Below, piece after piece: positions 17,684 to 26,544 of a DNA stretch of 64,000 nt; position 1 is the first letter of the stretch, and each line of letters starts with the position of its first letter. The notes below the pieces were generated by a model. The model saw nothing but the letters and a program-made list of their open reading frames with translations. It was not told where the DNA came from and made no database searches. Both the position numbers and the translations under genes were made by a program. Origin of the DNA: Bacillus rubiinfantis (lineage in GTDB: Bacteria; Bacillota; Bacilli; Bacillales; Cytobacillaceae); assembly GCA_000752035.1 (NCBI GenBank), contig CCFE01000030.1, forward strand, positions 186,001 to 250,000, in the 5' to 3' direction.

Positions 17684-19123
17684 ATGAAAACAGGAAAGGT
17701 TTTTTTAGTCGGTGCAGGGCCTGGTGATCCCGGATTAATCACTGTGAAGGGCATGGAAGCACTAAAACAGGCAGAGGTTATTTTATATGACCGTTTGGCC
17801 AATCCGAAGCTGCTAGAATTCGCCCCCAATGGCTGCGAGTTAATCTACTGCGGTAAGCTGCCAGACAGGCATATTTTACGCCAGGAAAAAATCAGCCAGC
17901 TGTTACTCGAAAAAGCAGCTGGTGGTAAGATTGTTGTCCGTTTAAAAGGCGGTGACCCTGGGGTATTTGGCCGAGTCGGTGAAGAGGCAGCTGTGCTCGC
18001 CGCTCACAGTATCCCGTTTGAAATCGTTCCGGGAATCTCATCCGGAATTGCTGCACCAATCTATGCCGGAATTCCTGTTACCCATCGGGACTATGCCGAA
18101 TCGTTCGCCGTTGTAACCGCTCATGATCATTCGACAGATGGCAGGCCGCAGCTGGATTGGGAAGGACTCGCCCGTGGCGTCGATACCATTGCCTTTTATA
18201 TGGGAGTAGGCAATTTACCTTATATATGTCAGCAACTCATCGCCCATGGTAAAGCTGCTTCCACTCCCGTGATATTAATACAATGGGGAACATGGAGCCG
18301 TCAGCAGACATTACAAGGAACCCTGAATACTATTACAGAAAAAGCTGCCGCGGCCAAGTTCAGAAATCCTTCGATTATTTTAGTAGGAAATGTCATATCA
18401 TTACGTGAAAAAATCAGCTGGTTTGAACACAAACCGCTTCATGGCCGTCAGGTTCTACTTGCCCGCACAAGTGAGGGAACAAGCAGCTTGGCCCAGGAAT
18501 TACAGAAACAGGGTGCTGATGTCATTGAATTTCCTAAATGGAAACGTACAGTGATGCCTATCGATGTTTCATTGATCTCAGACTATGACAGCATCCTTTT
18601 CACTTCCTCCGAGACTGTAGGAGAATTTTTTACAGAACTTATCAAAAAAAGAATCGATATCCGCCAAATTCGTGCCCAGCTTTTCGGAAAGTCAATTAAA
18701 TCACTTAAAGCAATACAGGAGCGTGGCTTTATCGCAAAGCCAGCGGAGGAGATTCCGGAATCAGGAAAACTACTCATTGTCAGTGATAACAGCAGCGGTA
18801 AGCAAATAAGTTCAAATGCAGATTTTATGTTAACTAGCAAGAAAGAACTTGACTACCAATATCTATCCATTCTTCAGAGAATGCTAACAGAGGCAAATGT
18901 GAATACGGTCATCTTCCCGTCCTGTGCCTCGGTTGCGCCTTTTATTGCTAGCTTGGGAGAATGCGGAATACAGGCTGAGACGTTTTTGAACAAGCAACAG
19001 GTCGTCTGTCTCGGTCAACACACAGCTTCAGCAGTTCAAGAGGCGGGATTACCGATTCCTGATATTCTTGCTACCCCTTCAAAGGAAGCATTGGTGGACT
19101 ACCTTTCACAAAAGGAGGTATAG
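17684..19123 (+). CDS. nasF: Uroporphyrinogen-III C-methyltransferase fused to HemD-like domain
   Basis: 479 residues. Residues about 1-245 are SUMT/CobA (VGAGPGDPGLITVKG, LYDRL, VRLKGGDPGVFGRVGEE, VPGISSGIAAP). They make precorrin-2 from uroporphyrinogen III and S-adenosylmethionine. Residues about 255-479 resemble uroporphyrinogen-III synthase (HemD; ILFTSSETVGEFF). The product feeds siroheme for NirB. Start at ATG 17684, 7 nt after AAAGGAAGG. No precorrin-2 dehydrogenase gene is in this cluster, so that step must be encoded elsewhere. Confidence 0.9.
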   Translation: MKTGKVFLVGAGPGDPGLITVKGMEALKQAEVILYDRLANPKLLEFAPNGCELIYCGKLPDRHILRQEKISQLLLEKAAGGKIVVRLKGGDPGVFGRVGEEAAVLAAHSIPFEIVPGISSGIAAPIYAGIPVTHRDYAESFAVVTAHDHSTDGRPQLDWEGLARGVDTIAFYMGVGNLPYICQQLIAHGKAASTPVILIQWGTWSRQQTLQGTLNTITEKAAAAKFRNPSIILVGNVISLREKISWFEHKPLHGRQVLLARTSEGTSSLAQELQKQGADVIEFPKWKRTVMPIDVSLISDYDSILFTSSETVGEFFTELIKKRIDIRQIRAQLFGKSIKSLKAIQERGFIAKPAEEIPESGKLLIVSDNSSGKQISSNADFMLTSKKELDYQYLSILQRMLTEANVNTVIFPSCASVAPFIASLGECGIQAETFLNKQQVVCLGQHTASAVQEAGLPIPDILATPSKEALVDYLSQKEV

Positions 19124-19126
19124 CTG

Positions 19127-19819
19127 ATGGAGGCAATTGTCTATATCGCCCACGGAAGCAGACGAATAGCGGCAAACCAAGAGTTCTGCACCTTTATTCA
19201 ATCTGTCATCAGAAATATTTCAACACCCATACAAACGTATGGCTTTCTCGAACATGCTGCGCCAACGGTTATACAGGCAATTGAAGCAGTTATCGATAAA
19301 GGAGCTACTGACATCACGCTAGTCCCAATCTTTTTATTACCTGGCATTCACGTCAATGAAGATATTCCGGACATTTCCGCATGCTTTCCAGGAGTAAATT
19401 TCCATTATGGAAAACCACTTGGTGCCGATAACATTCTGTTGGATATTCTCCAAGAGAGGCTGATAGAGGCAGGATTTCAAGGATGGGAGAGTGAAGCAGT
19501 GCTATTAGTCGGTCATGGAAGCCGAACAGCAGGGGCCAATACTCAATTTTGCAAACTAACAAATTCTTTAGCTGAAAAAATCAGCCGCCCTATCCATTCA
19601 GCTTCTATCACAAGAGCTGAATTATATCAGCACACTGCTTCAAGGCTGAAGACACAAAAGGTGTATATCCTGCCTCATTTTCTATTCTCAGGCAGTTATA
19701 TAACAAAAATGCAGACAGAACTCAGTATGATAGAAGGAAAGTTTATTTTTTGCCGACCAATCGGGTTTGACCTTAAACTGCTTCCACTCATTGAAAAGCG
19801 AATACTAGAAGTTTCATAA
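19127..19819 (+). CDS. sirB: Sirohydrochlorin ferrochelatase (CbiX/SirB type)
   Basis: 230 residues with the two-lobed CbiX architecture. Each half begins with a chelatase His motif (YIAHGSRR at about 8 and LVGHGSRT at about 128). The enzyme inserts Fe2+ into sirohydrochlorin, the last step to siroheme. It starts 3 nt after the nasF stop, with GGAGGT just upstream, so it is co-transcribed. Terminator follows. Confidence 0.88.
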   Translation: MEAIVYIAHGSRRIAANQEFCTFIQSVIRNISTPIQTYGFLEHAAPTVIQAIEAVIDKGATDITLVPIFLLPGIHVNEDIPDISACFPGVNFHYGKPLGADNILLDILQERLIEAGFQGWESEAVLLVGHGSRTAGANTQFCKLTNSLAEKISRPIHSASITRAELYQHTASRLKTQKVYILPHFLFSGSYITKMQTELSMIEGKFIFCRPIGFDLKLLPLIEKRILEVS

Positions 19820-19891
19820 AAAGTAACCGCCCCAAACCTCTAGATGAATGAATCATTAAATATCAACATACTCTTTAATAAAAAATTTTCC

Positions 19892-19916
19892 GCGATACGA
19901 AAAGTATCGCTTTTTT
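19892..19916 (+). terminator. Terminator of the nir/siroheme operon
   Basis: Perfect stem GCGATAC / GTATCGC with a 5-nt loop followed by six T. Confidence 0.88.
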
Positions 19917-19991
19917 AATATAGTCTTTCTATTGTGTTTTTTCTGAATTTGGCGTAGTATATAGTTAATTTTTCAAAGATGAGGTGTGAGT

Positions 19992-21083
19992 ATGAACCAA
20001 GATATTCGATTTGTTCAACGAGAAACATTAAAGGAAAAACCTGATCCTGCTTCACTAGGTTTTGGTCAATTTTTCAGTGATCATATGTTTGTGATGGATT
20101 ATGATTTGAAAAACGGATGGCATGATCCACGAATTGTTCCCTATGGACCGTTGACACTTAATCCGTCTTCAATGGTTTTTCATTATGGTCAAGCCATTTT
20201 TGAAGGCTTAAAGGCATACAAAACAGAAGATGGCTCGATTCAGCTGTTTCGCCCGGAAAAAAACATGAAGCGCTTGAATGACTCCTGTGATCGGCTATGT
20301 ATCCCGCAAATTGACGAGCAGTTCTTACTAAAAGCCATTAAACAGTTGATTTATATTGAAAGAGACTGGGTTCCTAGCGGTGAGGGTACATCACTATATA
20401 TACGGCCATTTATTTTTTCAACGGAAGCTCATCTAGGAGTTCATCCATCAAGCGAGTATAAATTACTGGTCATCCTCTCTCCTTCTGGCGCCTATTATGG
20501 CAGCCAATTAAGTCCTGTAAAAATTAAAGTTGAGGAACATTTTGTCCGTGCAGTTGTTGGCGGTGTCGGCCATGTCAAGACGGCCGGTAATTATGCGGCC
20601 AGCCTAAAGGCTCAAGAAGTTGCCGAGGCGGACGGCTATGCACAAATTCTCTGGCTCGATGCAAAGGAAAATAAATATGTTGAAGAAGTCGGCAGTATGA
20701 ATATCTTCTTTAAAATAAATGGAGAAGTTATAACACCAAAATTAAATGGAAGTATACTACCAGGCGTTACTCGGGATTCAGTCCTGCAAATATTAAAACA
20801 TTGGAATGTCCCCGTCCGCGAAGTAAAAATATCCATTGAAGAAGTATTCGCCGCCCATGAGCGAGGCGAACTTGAAGAAGTGTTTGGCGCAGGTACCGCT
20901 GCGGTCATTTCACCTGTTGGCGATCTGAATTGGAATGGCAATACTATCGTAATAAACAACGAACAAATCGGCGAGATTTCCCAACGCCTCTATGACACCA
21001 TCACTGGCATCCAGTTAGGCAAGATTGCCGATCCATTCCAATGGACCGTAAAGATAGAAGCAGCAGAGACTACTATTTCATAA
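19992..21083 (+). CDS. ilvE: Branched-chain amino acid aminotransferase
   Basis: A class IV PLP aminotransferase of the eukaryote-like group II (about 363 residues). It transfers amino groups between glutamate and the keto acids of Leu, Ile and Val. Family features are FHYGQAIFEGLKAY, RPFIFSTEAHLGVHPS, the PLP lysine in VGHVKTAGNYAAS, and EVGSMNIFF. Start at ATG 19992 after GAGGTG. Monocistronic, and no T-box leader is seen in the 170-bp upstream region. Confidence 0.93.
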   Translation: MNQDIRFVQRETLKEKPDPASLGFGQFFSDHMFVMDYDLKNGWHDPRIVPYGPLTLNPSSMVFHYGQAIFEGLKAYKTEDGSIQLFRPEKNMKRLNDSCDRLCIPQIDEQFLLKAIKQLIYIERDWVPSGEGTSLYIRPFIFSTEAHLGVHPSSEYKLLVILSPSGAYYGSQLSPVKIKVEEHFVRAVVGGVGHVKTAGNYAASLKAQEVAEADGYAQILWLDAKENKYVEEVGSMNIFFKINGEVITPKLNGSILPGVTRDSVLQILKHWNVPVREVKISIEEVFAAHERGELEEVFGAGTAAVISPVGDLNWNGNTIVINNEQIGEISQRLYDTITGIQLGKIADPFQWTVKIEAAETTIS

Positions 21084-21096
21084 TTATTTGGGTGCC

Positions 21097-21131
21097 AGGC
21101 ACCATGTGAATCTTTCACATGGTGCCTTTTT
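21097..21131 (+). terminator. Terminator after ilvE
   Basis: Perfect 14-bp stem AGGCACCATGTGAA / TTCACATGGTGCCT with a 3-nt loop, then TTTTTGTTT. Its foot contains the GGTGCCAGGCACC element that recurs across the window. Confidence 0.9.
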
Positions 21132-21132
21132 G

Positions 21133-21187
21133 TTTATTCCGCCTCAACGGGCAGTAAGACCCCCACTGATGGAAGTTTCACTTTATT
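21133..21187. repeat. Internally deleted copy of the multi-hairpin repeat
   Basis: These 55 bp equal the left 34 bp (from TTTAT..CCGCCT) and the right 21 bp (TGATGGAAGTTTCACTTTATT region) of the 265-bp element at 11104-11368, joined at CCCCCAC. That 7-mer is present at both joints of the full copy (11131 and 11341), so the deletion probably arose by recombination or slippage at this microhomology. Confidence 0.8.
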
Positions 21188-21280
21188 CTGTTTGAAAAAA
21201 TTTGGTATTGAACGTTCTTTTAATTATATATAATATGAATATGTTATCATCTATTTTTTAGATAGGAGTGAGTGATACGA

Positions 21281-22510
21281 TTGGGCCTTTATCAAAAAGT
21301 TTTTAAAAACTATTGGAATCCTTTTGTCGCCATTAGCATTGCCGGGTTAGTGAGTGCCTTGTATTTTGGCATAACCGGAACGGTTTGGGCGGTTACAGGT
21401 GAATTCACCAGGTTAGGCGGCCACATCTTAGGCTGGTTTGGGATTGACGTCTCGCAATGGTCCTATTTTCAATTAGTCGGCCTAGAAGGAAACCCGGTCA
21501 CAAGGACAGACGGCTGGATTGTCATCGGGATGCTATTCGGAGCCATGATAACCATCTTGTTAAGTAATAGTTTTAAGATTCGTGTCCCGAAACAGAAGCG
21601 TCGCTTAATTCAAGGATTCATCGGTGGCATCATCGCTGGCTTCGGAGCCCGCCTGGCTTTGGGCTGTAATTTGGCCGCATTCTTTACGGGGGTTCCTCAG
21701 TTTTCCTTTCATTCTTGGATTTTTATGGCGGCGACAGCAATTGGTACCTTCTTTGGCGTTAAGGTTGTCCAGACTAAATGGTGGCGCGGTAAACCTAATT
21801 TACAAAAAGGTTCATTGAATTCGGTCGTTACCCAAAACGCACCGGAATCTAAGATACAACCTGTACTAGGCTTAGTATTAGCTAGTGTTTATAGCGGCAT
21901 CGTGCTTTACTTTTTCACAATTGGAAAGCCACTTTTAGCTACCGCTTGTATTGCCGGAGCACTATTTGGCATCCTCATTGAAAGGGGACAAATTTGCTTT
22001 ACCTCTGCCTTCCGCGATTTATGGATCAGCGGCCGTGCTATGATGTCTAAAGCTATTGCTGTCGGAATGGCGATTAGTGTTGTAATTACATTTATTTATA
22101 TTCAAAATGGTTCACTTGCCTTAATCAAAGTGGCCGGTCCCAGCACTGTTATTGGCGGCTTATTATTTGGTTTCGGCATCGTCCTTGCTGGGGGCTGCGA
22201 AACCGGAATGATGTATCGCGCGATGGAAGGTCAGCTGCTATTTTGGGTGGTCGGTGCTGGAAATATTGTTGGCGCCACATTCTTAGCCTACGGTTGGGAT
22301 CATCTCGGAATCTACCATGGACTAGCTGAAAATTGGCCAAAAGTAAACTTAATCGAGGTCTGGGGGCCAACCGGTGCCCTTATTGGAACGCTGGCAATGC
22401 TGGCAGTTTGGTTTTACCTATCCAACTGGTGGGAAAAGCGCTTCCGTTATGGCAAAGGCATTACCCCTCAAAAAGGAGAGCGGCTAGCTCAGATAACAAA
22501 GGAGGCATAA
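21281..22510 (+). CDS. yedE: YedE-family membrane transporter (putative selenium transporter)
   Basis: About 409 residues with roughly ten membrane helices and the YeeE/YedE sulfur-transport repeats. The characteristic motifs are GARLALGCNLAAFFTGVPQFS and ERGQICFTSAFRDLW with AGGCETGMMYRAMEGQ. Family members move thiosulfate-type sulfur species. The YedE subgroup next to YedF is annotated as selenium transporter on genome context with selenoprotein synthesis. Start chosen at TTG 21281. GTG 21272 lies too near GGAG. It is followed after 3 nt by the TGA-containing yedF gene, so the two form one operon. Confidence 0.82.
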   Translation: MGLYQKVFKNYWNPFVAISIAGLVSALYFGITGTVWAVTGEFTRLGGHILGWFGIDVSQWSYFQLVGLEGNPVTRTDGWIVIGMLFGAMITILLSNSFKIRVPKQKRRLIQGFIGGIIAGFGARLALGCNLAAFFTGVPQFSFHSWIFMAATAIGTFFGVKVVQTKWWRGKPNLQKGSLNSVVTQNAPESKIQPVLGLVLASVYSGIVLYFFTIGKPLLATACIAGALFGILIERGQICFTSAFRDLWISGRAMMSKAIAVGMAISVVITFIYIQNGSLALIKVAGPSTVIGGLLFGFGIVLAGGCETGMMYRAMEGQLLFWVVGAGNIVGATFLAYGWDHLGIYHGLAENWPKVNLIEVWGPTGALIGTLAMLAVWFYLSNWWEKRFRYGKGITPQKGERLAQITKEA

Positions 22511-22513
22511 TCA

Positions 22514-22759
22514 GTGTCACAAGTATTCGATATCAACTATACCCTCGACATTCGCGGTGAACCTTGACCATATCCCGTCATTTATGCGCTGGATGCGCTA
22601 AAAACAATGAAACGAGGCGAGATTCTTCAAGTCATTGCCGATTGTCCGCAATCTTTTCGCAGCGTCCCAGAAGAAGCAGTCAAACACGGCTATCAGCTTC
22701 TTGAAGAGCCGCGAAAAGTCGGCCAGGATATTTATTTTTATATAAAAGTAGTTTCATAA
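22514..22759 (+). CDS. yedF: YedF/TusA-like protein with in-frame TGA in the CPxP motif (predicted selenoprotein)
   Basis: GTG start, 8 nt after AGGAGG. The frame encodes 81 residues with one TGA at 22565-22567 (codon 18). The context is LDIRGEP-U-PYPVIYALDALK, exactly the TusA/SirA motif in which the active cysteine of CPxP carries sulfur (persulfide). The rest (RGEILQVIADCPQSFRSVPEEAVKHGYQLLEEP) is a complete TusA domain ending at TAA. A hairpin with a bulged U and a GG loop follows the TGA. I read it as UPxP selenoprotein, a form reported among bacterial selenoproteins. With YedE it probably carries selenium for selenophosphate synthesis. Gene callers will miss it. Confidence 0.85.
22581..22602 (+). 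promoter_or_regulatory. Candidate bacterial SECIS hairpin in yedF
   Basis: UUUA-(U)-GCGC / GCGC-UAAA forms an 8-bp stem. It carries a single bulged U at 22585 and apical loop UGGAU, with GG at nucleotides 24-25 after the UGA. A G-containing apical loop, a bulged U a few pairs below it, and a distance inside the 16-37 nt range are the described requirements for SelB recognition in bacteria. Confidence 0.7.
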
Positions 22760-22778
22760 TTAGCTGTAAAATTAAAAT

Positions 22779-22813
22779 AGGCGCTTCCTCATATCCGGGA
22801 AGTGCCTTGTTTT
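22779..22813 (+). terminator. Terminator of the yedE-yedF operon
   Basis: Stem AGGCGCTTCC / GGAAGTGCCT (one G-U pair) followed by TGTTTTG. Moderate strength. Confidence 0.7.
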
Positions 22814-22882
22814 GAATTCAGGAATATAATTCATTATCATACATATACATAGATATTAACTTTTTAAGAAAGGGGTTTTGAT

Positions 22883-22993
22883 ATGGATATTTGTATTTCA
22901 TGTGGATTGGAATTATCCATCTTCGAAAGAAACCGAACAGAATGCTGGGATTGCCAAGATACCACAACAGAAGCCTACGCGGAGGAAGAATAA
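22883..22993 (+). CDS. 36-residue CxxC...CxxC zinc-ribbon-like peptide
   Basis: The reading frame MDICISCGLELSIFERNRTE continues with CWDCQDTTTEAYAEEE. Two CxxC pairs spaced by 17 residues would bind one Zn, and the tail is acidic. The ATG is preceded by AAGAAAGGGG at 9 nt spacing, which supports translation. I recognise no named family. It lies alone after the yedE-yedF terminator, so a link to selenium handling is only positional. Confidence 0.6.
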   Translation: MDICISCGLELSIFERNRTECWDCQDTTTEAYAEEE

Positions 22994-23097
22994 GCACTTG
23001 TTCCTCACTTCCCCTTATTTATTCTTGCCTGCAGTCCACACAATTCAACGAAATGCTCCTTTCCTTTCCTAGTGCAGCACCGAATTATCCCTAAATG

Positions 23098-23124
23098 AGT
23101 AAAATGGAAGGTCTCCCCTTCCAT
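23098..23124 (-). terminator. Terminator of fabF
   Basis: On the - strand ATGGAAGG / CCTTCCAT (5-nt loop) is followed by TTTTACTC, a few bases after the fabF stop. Confidence 0.7.
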
Positions 23125-23129
23125 TCCTC

Positions 23130-24371
23130 TTAAGCCAAAAACTTTTTAAAAACTAATGTGGCATTATGGCCGCCAAACCCTAATGAATTGGATAAAACAG
23201 CTTGAACGTTCTTTTTCTTTGCTACATTTGGAACATAGTCTAAATCAAGCTGCTCATCGGGGGTTTGGTAATTTATCGTTGGCGGAAGAATACCTTCTTT
23301 AATTGCTAGTACTGAAAAAATTGCCTCTAGAGCTCCAGTTGCTCCCAATAAATGACCGGTCATGGATTTCGTGGAACTTACGGATAGCTCATAAGCGTGG
23401 TCTTTGAAGACATCTTTAATCGCTAATGTCTCATATAAGTCATTGTAGTAAGTAGAGGTTCCATGGGCATTAATATAATCTATTTCGTTTGGCCTAAGTC
23501 CTGCATCTGCCAGTGCTAATTTCATTGCCCGTCCAGCGCCTTCCCCATCAGGTGCGGGTGTTGTAATATGATAGGCATCTGCAGTTGCACCATAACCAAC
23601 CAGTTCCCCATATATGTTTGCTCCACGCGAGACTGCATGTTCCAGTTCTTCTAAAATAACAATAGCGGCACCCTCACCAATAACAAAACCATCTCGATTT
23701 TTATCAAAGGGACGACATGCCGTTTTAGGGTCTGAATTTTTTGAAAGGGCGGTCATATTGGAGAATCCAGCAATGGTCATTTCCGTGATTGTTGCTTCGG
23801 TTCCGCCGGCAATCATGATTTCCGCATCTCCTTTTTGGATTACCCTGAAAGCGTCACCGATAGAATTAGCCCCTGAGGCACACGCAGTAACCGAGCAATT
23901 ATTCATTCCTTTTGCTCCCAGGGCAATCGAGACTTGGCCTGCTGCCATATCTGGTATAAACATCGGAATTGTAAATGGATTTACCCGTCTTTGCCCTTTT
24001 TCGATAAATTTTCGATGCTGCTCTTCAAATTCCGCCAACCCGCCAATTCCCGAGCCAAGCCAAACCCCGACCCGTTCTGGACTGACATCCTTGCCAATTT
24101 CAATCGCCGCATCGTTAATAGCCATTTTACTTGCTGCAATCGCGAATTGACTGTAACGGCCCATTCTGCGAGCTTCCTTTTTTTCAATGTATTCTTCCGG
24201 AACAAAACCCTTTACCTCGGCGGCAATTTTCACATCTACTTTTTCAATGTCAAACATCGTACCGGGGCCGATACCGGAGACACCGTTTTTGATATTTTCC
24301 CATGTACTATGAGCATTATTTCCCAAAGGGGTCACTGCTCCGATACCTGTAATCACAACTCGTCTCTTCAT
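23130..24371 (-). CDS. fabF: 3-oxoacyl-[acyl-carrier-protein] synthase II
   Basis: 413 residues, standard KAS II length. It elongates fatty acids by condensing malonyl-ACP with acyl-ACP. The catalytic triad is present: Cys in VTACASGANSIGDA (about 164), His in INAHGTSTYYND (about 304) and His in STKSMTGHLLGATGALE (about 341). It is not beside fabH, so it may be a second copy. A sigma-A-like promoter and possible FapR box lie upstream (24428-24478). Confidence 0.95.
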   Translation of the reverse strand: MKRRVVITGIGAVTPLGNNAHSTWENIKNGVSGIGPGTMFDIEKVDVKIAAEVKGFVPEEYIEKKEARRMGRYSQFAIAASKMAINDAAIEIGKDVSPERVGVWLGSGIGGLAEFEEQHRKFIEKGQRRVNPFTIPMFIPDMAAGQVSIALGAKGMNNCSVTACASGANSIGDAFRVIQKGDAEIMIAGGTEATITEMTIAGFSNMTALSKNSDPKTACRPFDKNRDGFVIGEGAAIVILEELEHAVSRGANIYGELVGYGATADAYHITTPAPDGEGAGRAMKLALADAGLRPNEIDYINAHGTSTYYNDLYETLAIKDVFKDHAYELSVSSTKSMTGHLLGATGALEAIFSVLAIKEGILPPTINYQTPDEQLDLDYVPNVAKKKNVQAVLSNSLGFGGHNATLVFKKFLA

Positions 24372-24427
24372 TATTTGCTTCTCCTGCTCCTTTTAGTAAA
24401 ATGCCTTTTTCGTATCTTTATAAGTTT

Positions 24428-24478
24428 ATTTTAACGAATTAACAGAGCTAGGACAAATAATTTAGTACTTGGTAATAA
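24428..24478 (-). promoter_or_regulatory. fabF promoter with possible FapR box
   Basis: Reading the - strand, TTGTCC (24456-24451) and TAAAAT (24433-24428) are separated by 17 nt and fit a sigma-A promoter. Directly upstream, TTATTACCAAGTACTAA (24478-24462) is a near palindrome close to the FapR operator form TTAGTACC..TACTAA, with one mismatch in one arm. FapR would repress when malonyl-CoA is low. Confidence 0.45.
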
Positions 24479-24480
24479 TA

Positions 24481-26544
24481 CTAGGTTTCTAATTCCTGTT
24501 CCTGAACCGGTAAGGAAAAATAAAAACAACTTCCTTCTCCAGGTACACTTTTTACTGAAATTTTACCTTTATGATATTCTATAATTTCCTTTGAAATCGC
24601 TAATCCTAAACCTGCTCCATTGTGTGGTTTTCCGCTCGTATTATGTTTGTAAAAGCGATTGAATACCGTATCAAGCCTATCCTTACTAATCCCAATTCCG
24701 TTATCATGAACCTTTATTGTGACATAGTTGTCCTTTTCCTGAATTAGTTCAAGTACTATTTTCCCGTCTTCCTTCACAAACCTTTGTGCATTGGTCAACA
24801 AATTGACAATGACTTGTTCAATTCTAATTTTATCTAATACTACAACTAATTGATAATCAGAAAGTTGCTCTATATAGGTAAAGGTGATTCCTTGCTGCTC
24901 AATATCCCATTGATATTTTCTAGCAATAGTACGAATATAACTTCTAATATGCACAGACTCAAAGGCAAATTTTATTTGATTTGTTTCCATATCGGAAATG
25001 TCATGTAGGTCGCGAAGCATATGTGAAAAGTAAACCGTTTGATCATAGATTAGTTGAAGATACCTTTGTTCCGGCGGGATGACGCCATCAATCATCCCTT
25101 TTGAGTAAGAACGTATGTTAGTCAATGGTGCGGCAATTTCATGGGAGATGTTGCGGATCCATTTGTTTTTTGCTTGCTGCGCTTCTTGAAGTTTTTTGTT
25201 GGTAATAAATAGTTCCTGACTCGCCAGCTCTATTTCTATTGTTCGTGCTTTGACCTGCTGTTCGAGCGAGGCATTCAAAACGCTTAAATCCCGCGAAAGA
25301 CGCTCTGACTGTGCAAACGCCGCTGCAAATCTTTTTGAAAGAATAATTGCCTGCGTAAATAAAAAGAAAAATAGTCCAACAGATGCTAATTCAGTTGTAT
25401 GAATGAGTTTGTTAAAATATAGTACATCATTAATCATTGCTAAAAATAGGATAAATGTTGCTACAGCATTTAATAAATACCCTTCTCGTCTTGCCTTGGT
25501 TGCTGCTATATAAACGATAAGAATGTAAATAATCGTTGCGATTATTAATAGTTGAAGAAAGACCATTGTTTGCGTAAAAATTACGGCAGGGGTAAGGAGG
25601 ATAAATAGACTGTATGCAAAAAATACTTTGGTGATAATATTTCTCATTCGTCGCTTCATTTCTCGCGGATATTGTGTATAAGTAAATAGTGCAATAAACC
25701 AAATCCCTAAAGTCGCACCTAAGTATTCCAATTTTCGGGCAACTTCCCAATTTAGAAAAGGTAATAAATAGGTTGCCAAACCTTCTTCAAGGAGGATGGC
25801 ACGAATAGCAACTACAATACAAACAATCGCAAAAAACAAAAAGGAACGTTCTCTTTTTCTAAATAAAAACAGTACAAGATGATAAATTCCAATCATCATT
25901 AGACTTGTAACAATAATAGCCCGATAAATAATCGCTTTTTCCCGGTAAGCGAAAATAGTTTCCGGTTCCCCTAATAAAATTTCTTCATCAAATCCAGCCT
26001 TTCGTTGATGAAAGTTTGAGATTTGGATAATCACTTCCACTGGATTTGATTGCGGCAAGAAGGTTATTACTTTAGGGTTATTCTCTGGTTTCATAGCTTC
26101 TCTTGTTGCTGCTACTATTCCTACGTTCCCCCTTTCCTCTCCATTAATCCATAGTTTATAAGCAGAGGCAAAACTAGGCATATAAAAGGCTTGAAGCTTT
26201 CCAAGTTCTGAAACTGGTAGAATTATTTGTAGCCGATATGTTGCATATCCTCTTAGAGGCAGTTTTTCACCTGCCAGTTCTACGTTTGTCCACGTATGTG
26301 GAACTGTAACAATTTGCGGCTGTTTGTTGATGTTTTTTTTCTTGAAGTCCCCTGGGGAATATAGCTCTTGCCAATAAAATTCCCACTCACCGTTTAGGGT
26401 TAGAATCTCTTGCACTGGGGTGTTACTAACCTTCATTACTCCCTGATTGATATTACTCTTTGTCTCAGCACTTCCCATCGGTGCAACCGAAACGAAACTA
26501 ATCATGACGAACATGATTATGAAACTATGGTATATCCATTTCAT
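24481..26544 (-). CDS. Sensor histidine kinase with 7TMR-DISM extracellular domain
   Basis: About 687 residues. A signal-peptide helix is followed by an extracellular beta-rich DISMED2-like (carbohydrate-binding-like) domain (about 45-190, with GEWEFYWQELYSPGDF) and seven membrane helices (about 200-400). A coiled coil, HisKA with HEIAAPLTNIRS, and HATPase_c (NAQRFV, DNGIGI, GAGLGLAIS) follow. It is divergently transcribed from the response regulator at 26710, its likely partner. Start chosen at ATG 26544, 9 nt after AAAGGA. The first ATG (26553) touches that site. Signal unknown. Confidence 0.85.
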   Translation of the reverse strand: MKWIYHSFIIMFVMISFVSVAPMGSAETKSNINQGVMKVSNTPVQEILTLNGEWEFYWQELYSPGDFKKKNINKQPQIVTVPHTWTNVELAGEKLPLRGYATYRLQIILPVSELGKLQAFYMPSFASAYKLWINGEERGNVGIVAATREAMKPENNPKVITFLPQSNPVEVIIQISNFHQRKAGFDEEILLGEPETIFAYREKAIIYRAIIVTSLMMIGIYHLVLFLFRKRERSFLFFAIVCIVVAIRAILLEEGLATYLLPFLNWEVARKLEYLGATLGIWFIALFTYTQYPREMKRRMRNIITKVFFAYSLFILLTPAVIFTQTMVFLQLLIIATIIYILIVYIAATKARREGYLLNAVATFILFLAMINDVLYFNKLIHTTELASVGLFFFLFTQAIILSKRFAAAFAQSERLSRDLSVLNASLEQQVKARTIEIELASQELFITNKKLQEAQQAKNKWIRNISHEIAAPLTNIRSYSKGMIDGVIPPEQRYLQLIYDQTVYFSHMLRDLHDISDMETNQIKFAFESVHIRSYIRTIARKYQWDIEQQGITFTYIEQLSDYQLVVVLDKIRIEQVIVNLLTNAQRFVKEDGKIVLELIQEKDNYVTIKVHDNGIGISKDRLDTVFNRFYKHNTSGKPHNGAGLGLAISKEIIEYHKGKISVKSVPGEGSCFYFSLPVQEQELET

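Noticed and set aside
19820..19991. T-box leader before ilvE
   Set aside because: No specifier loop or antiterminator stem. The only hairpin is the sirB terminator.
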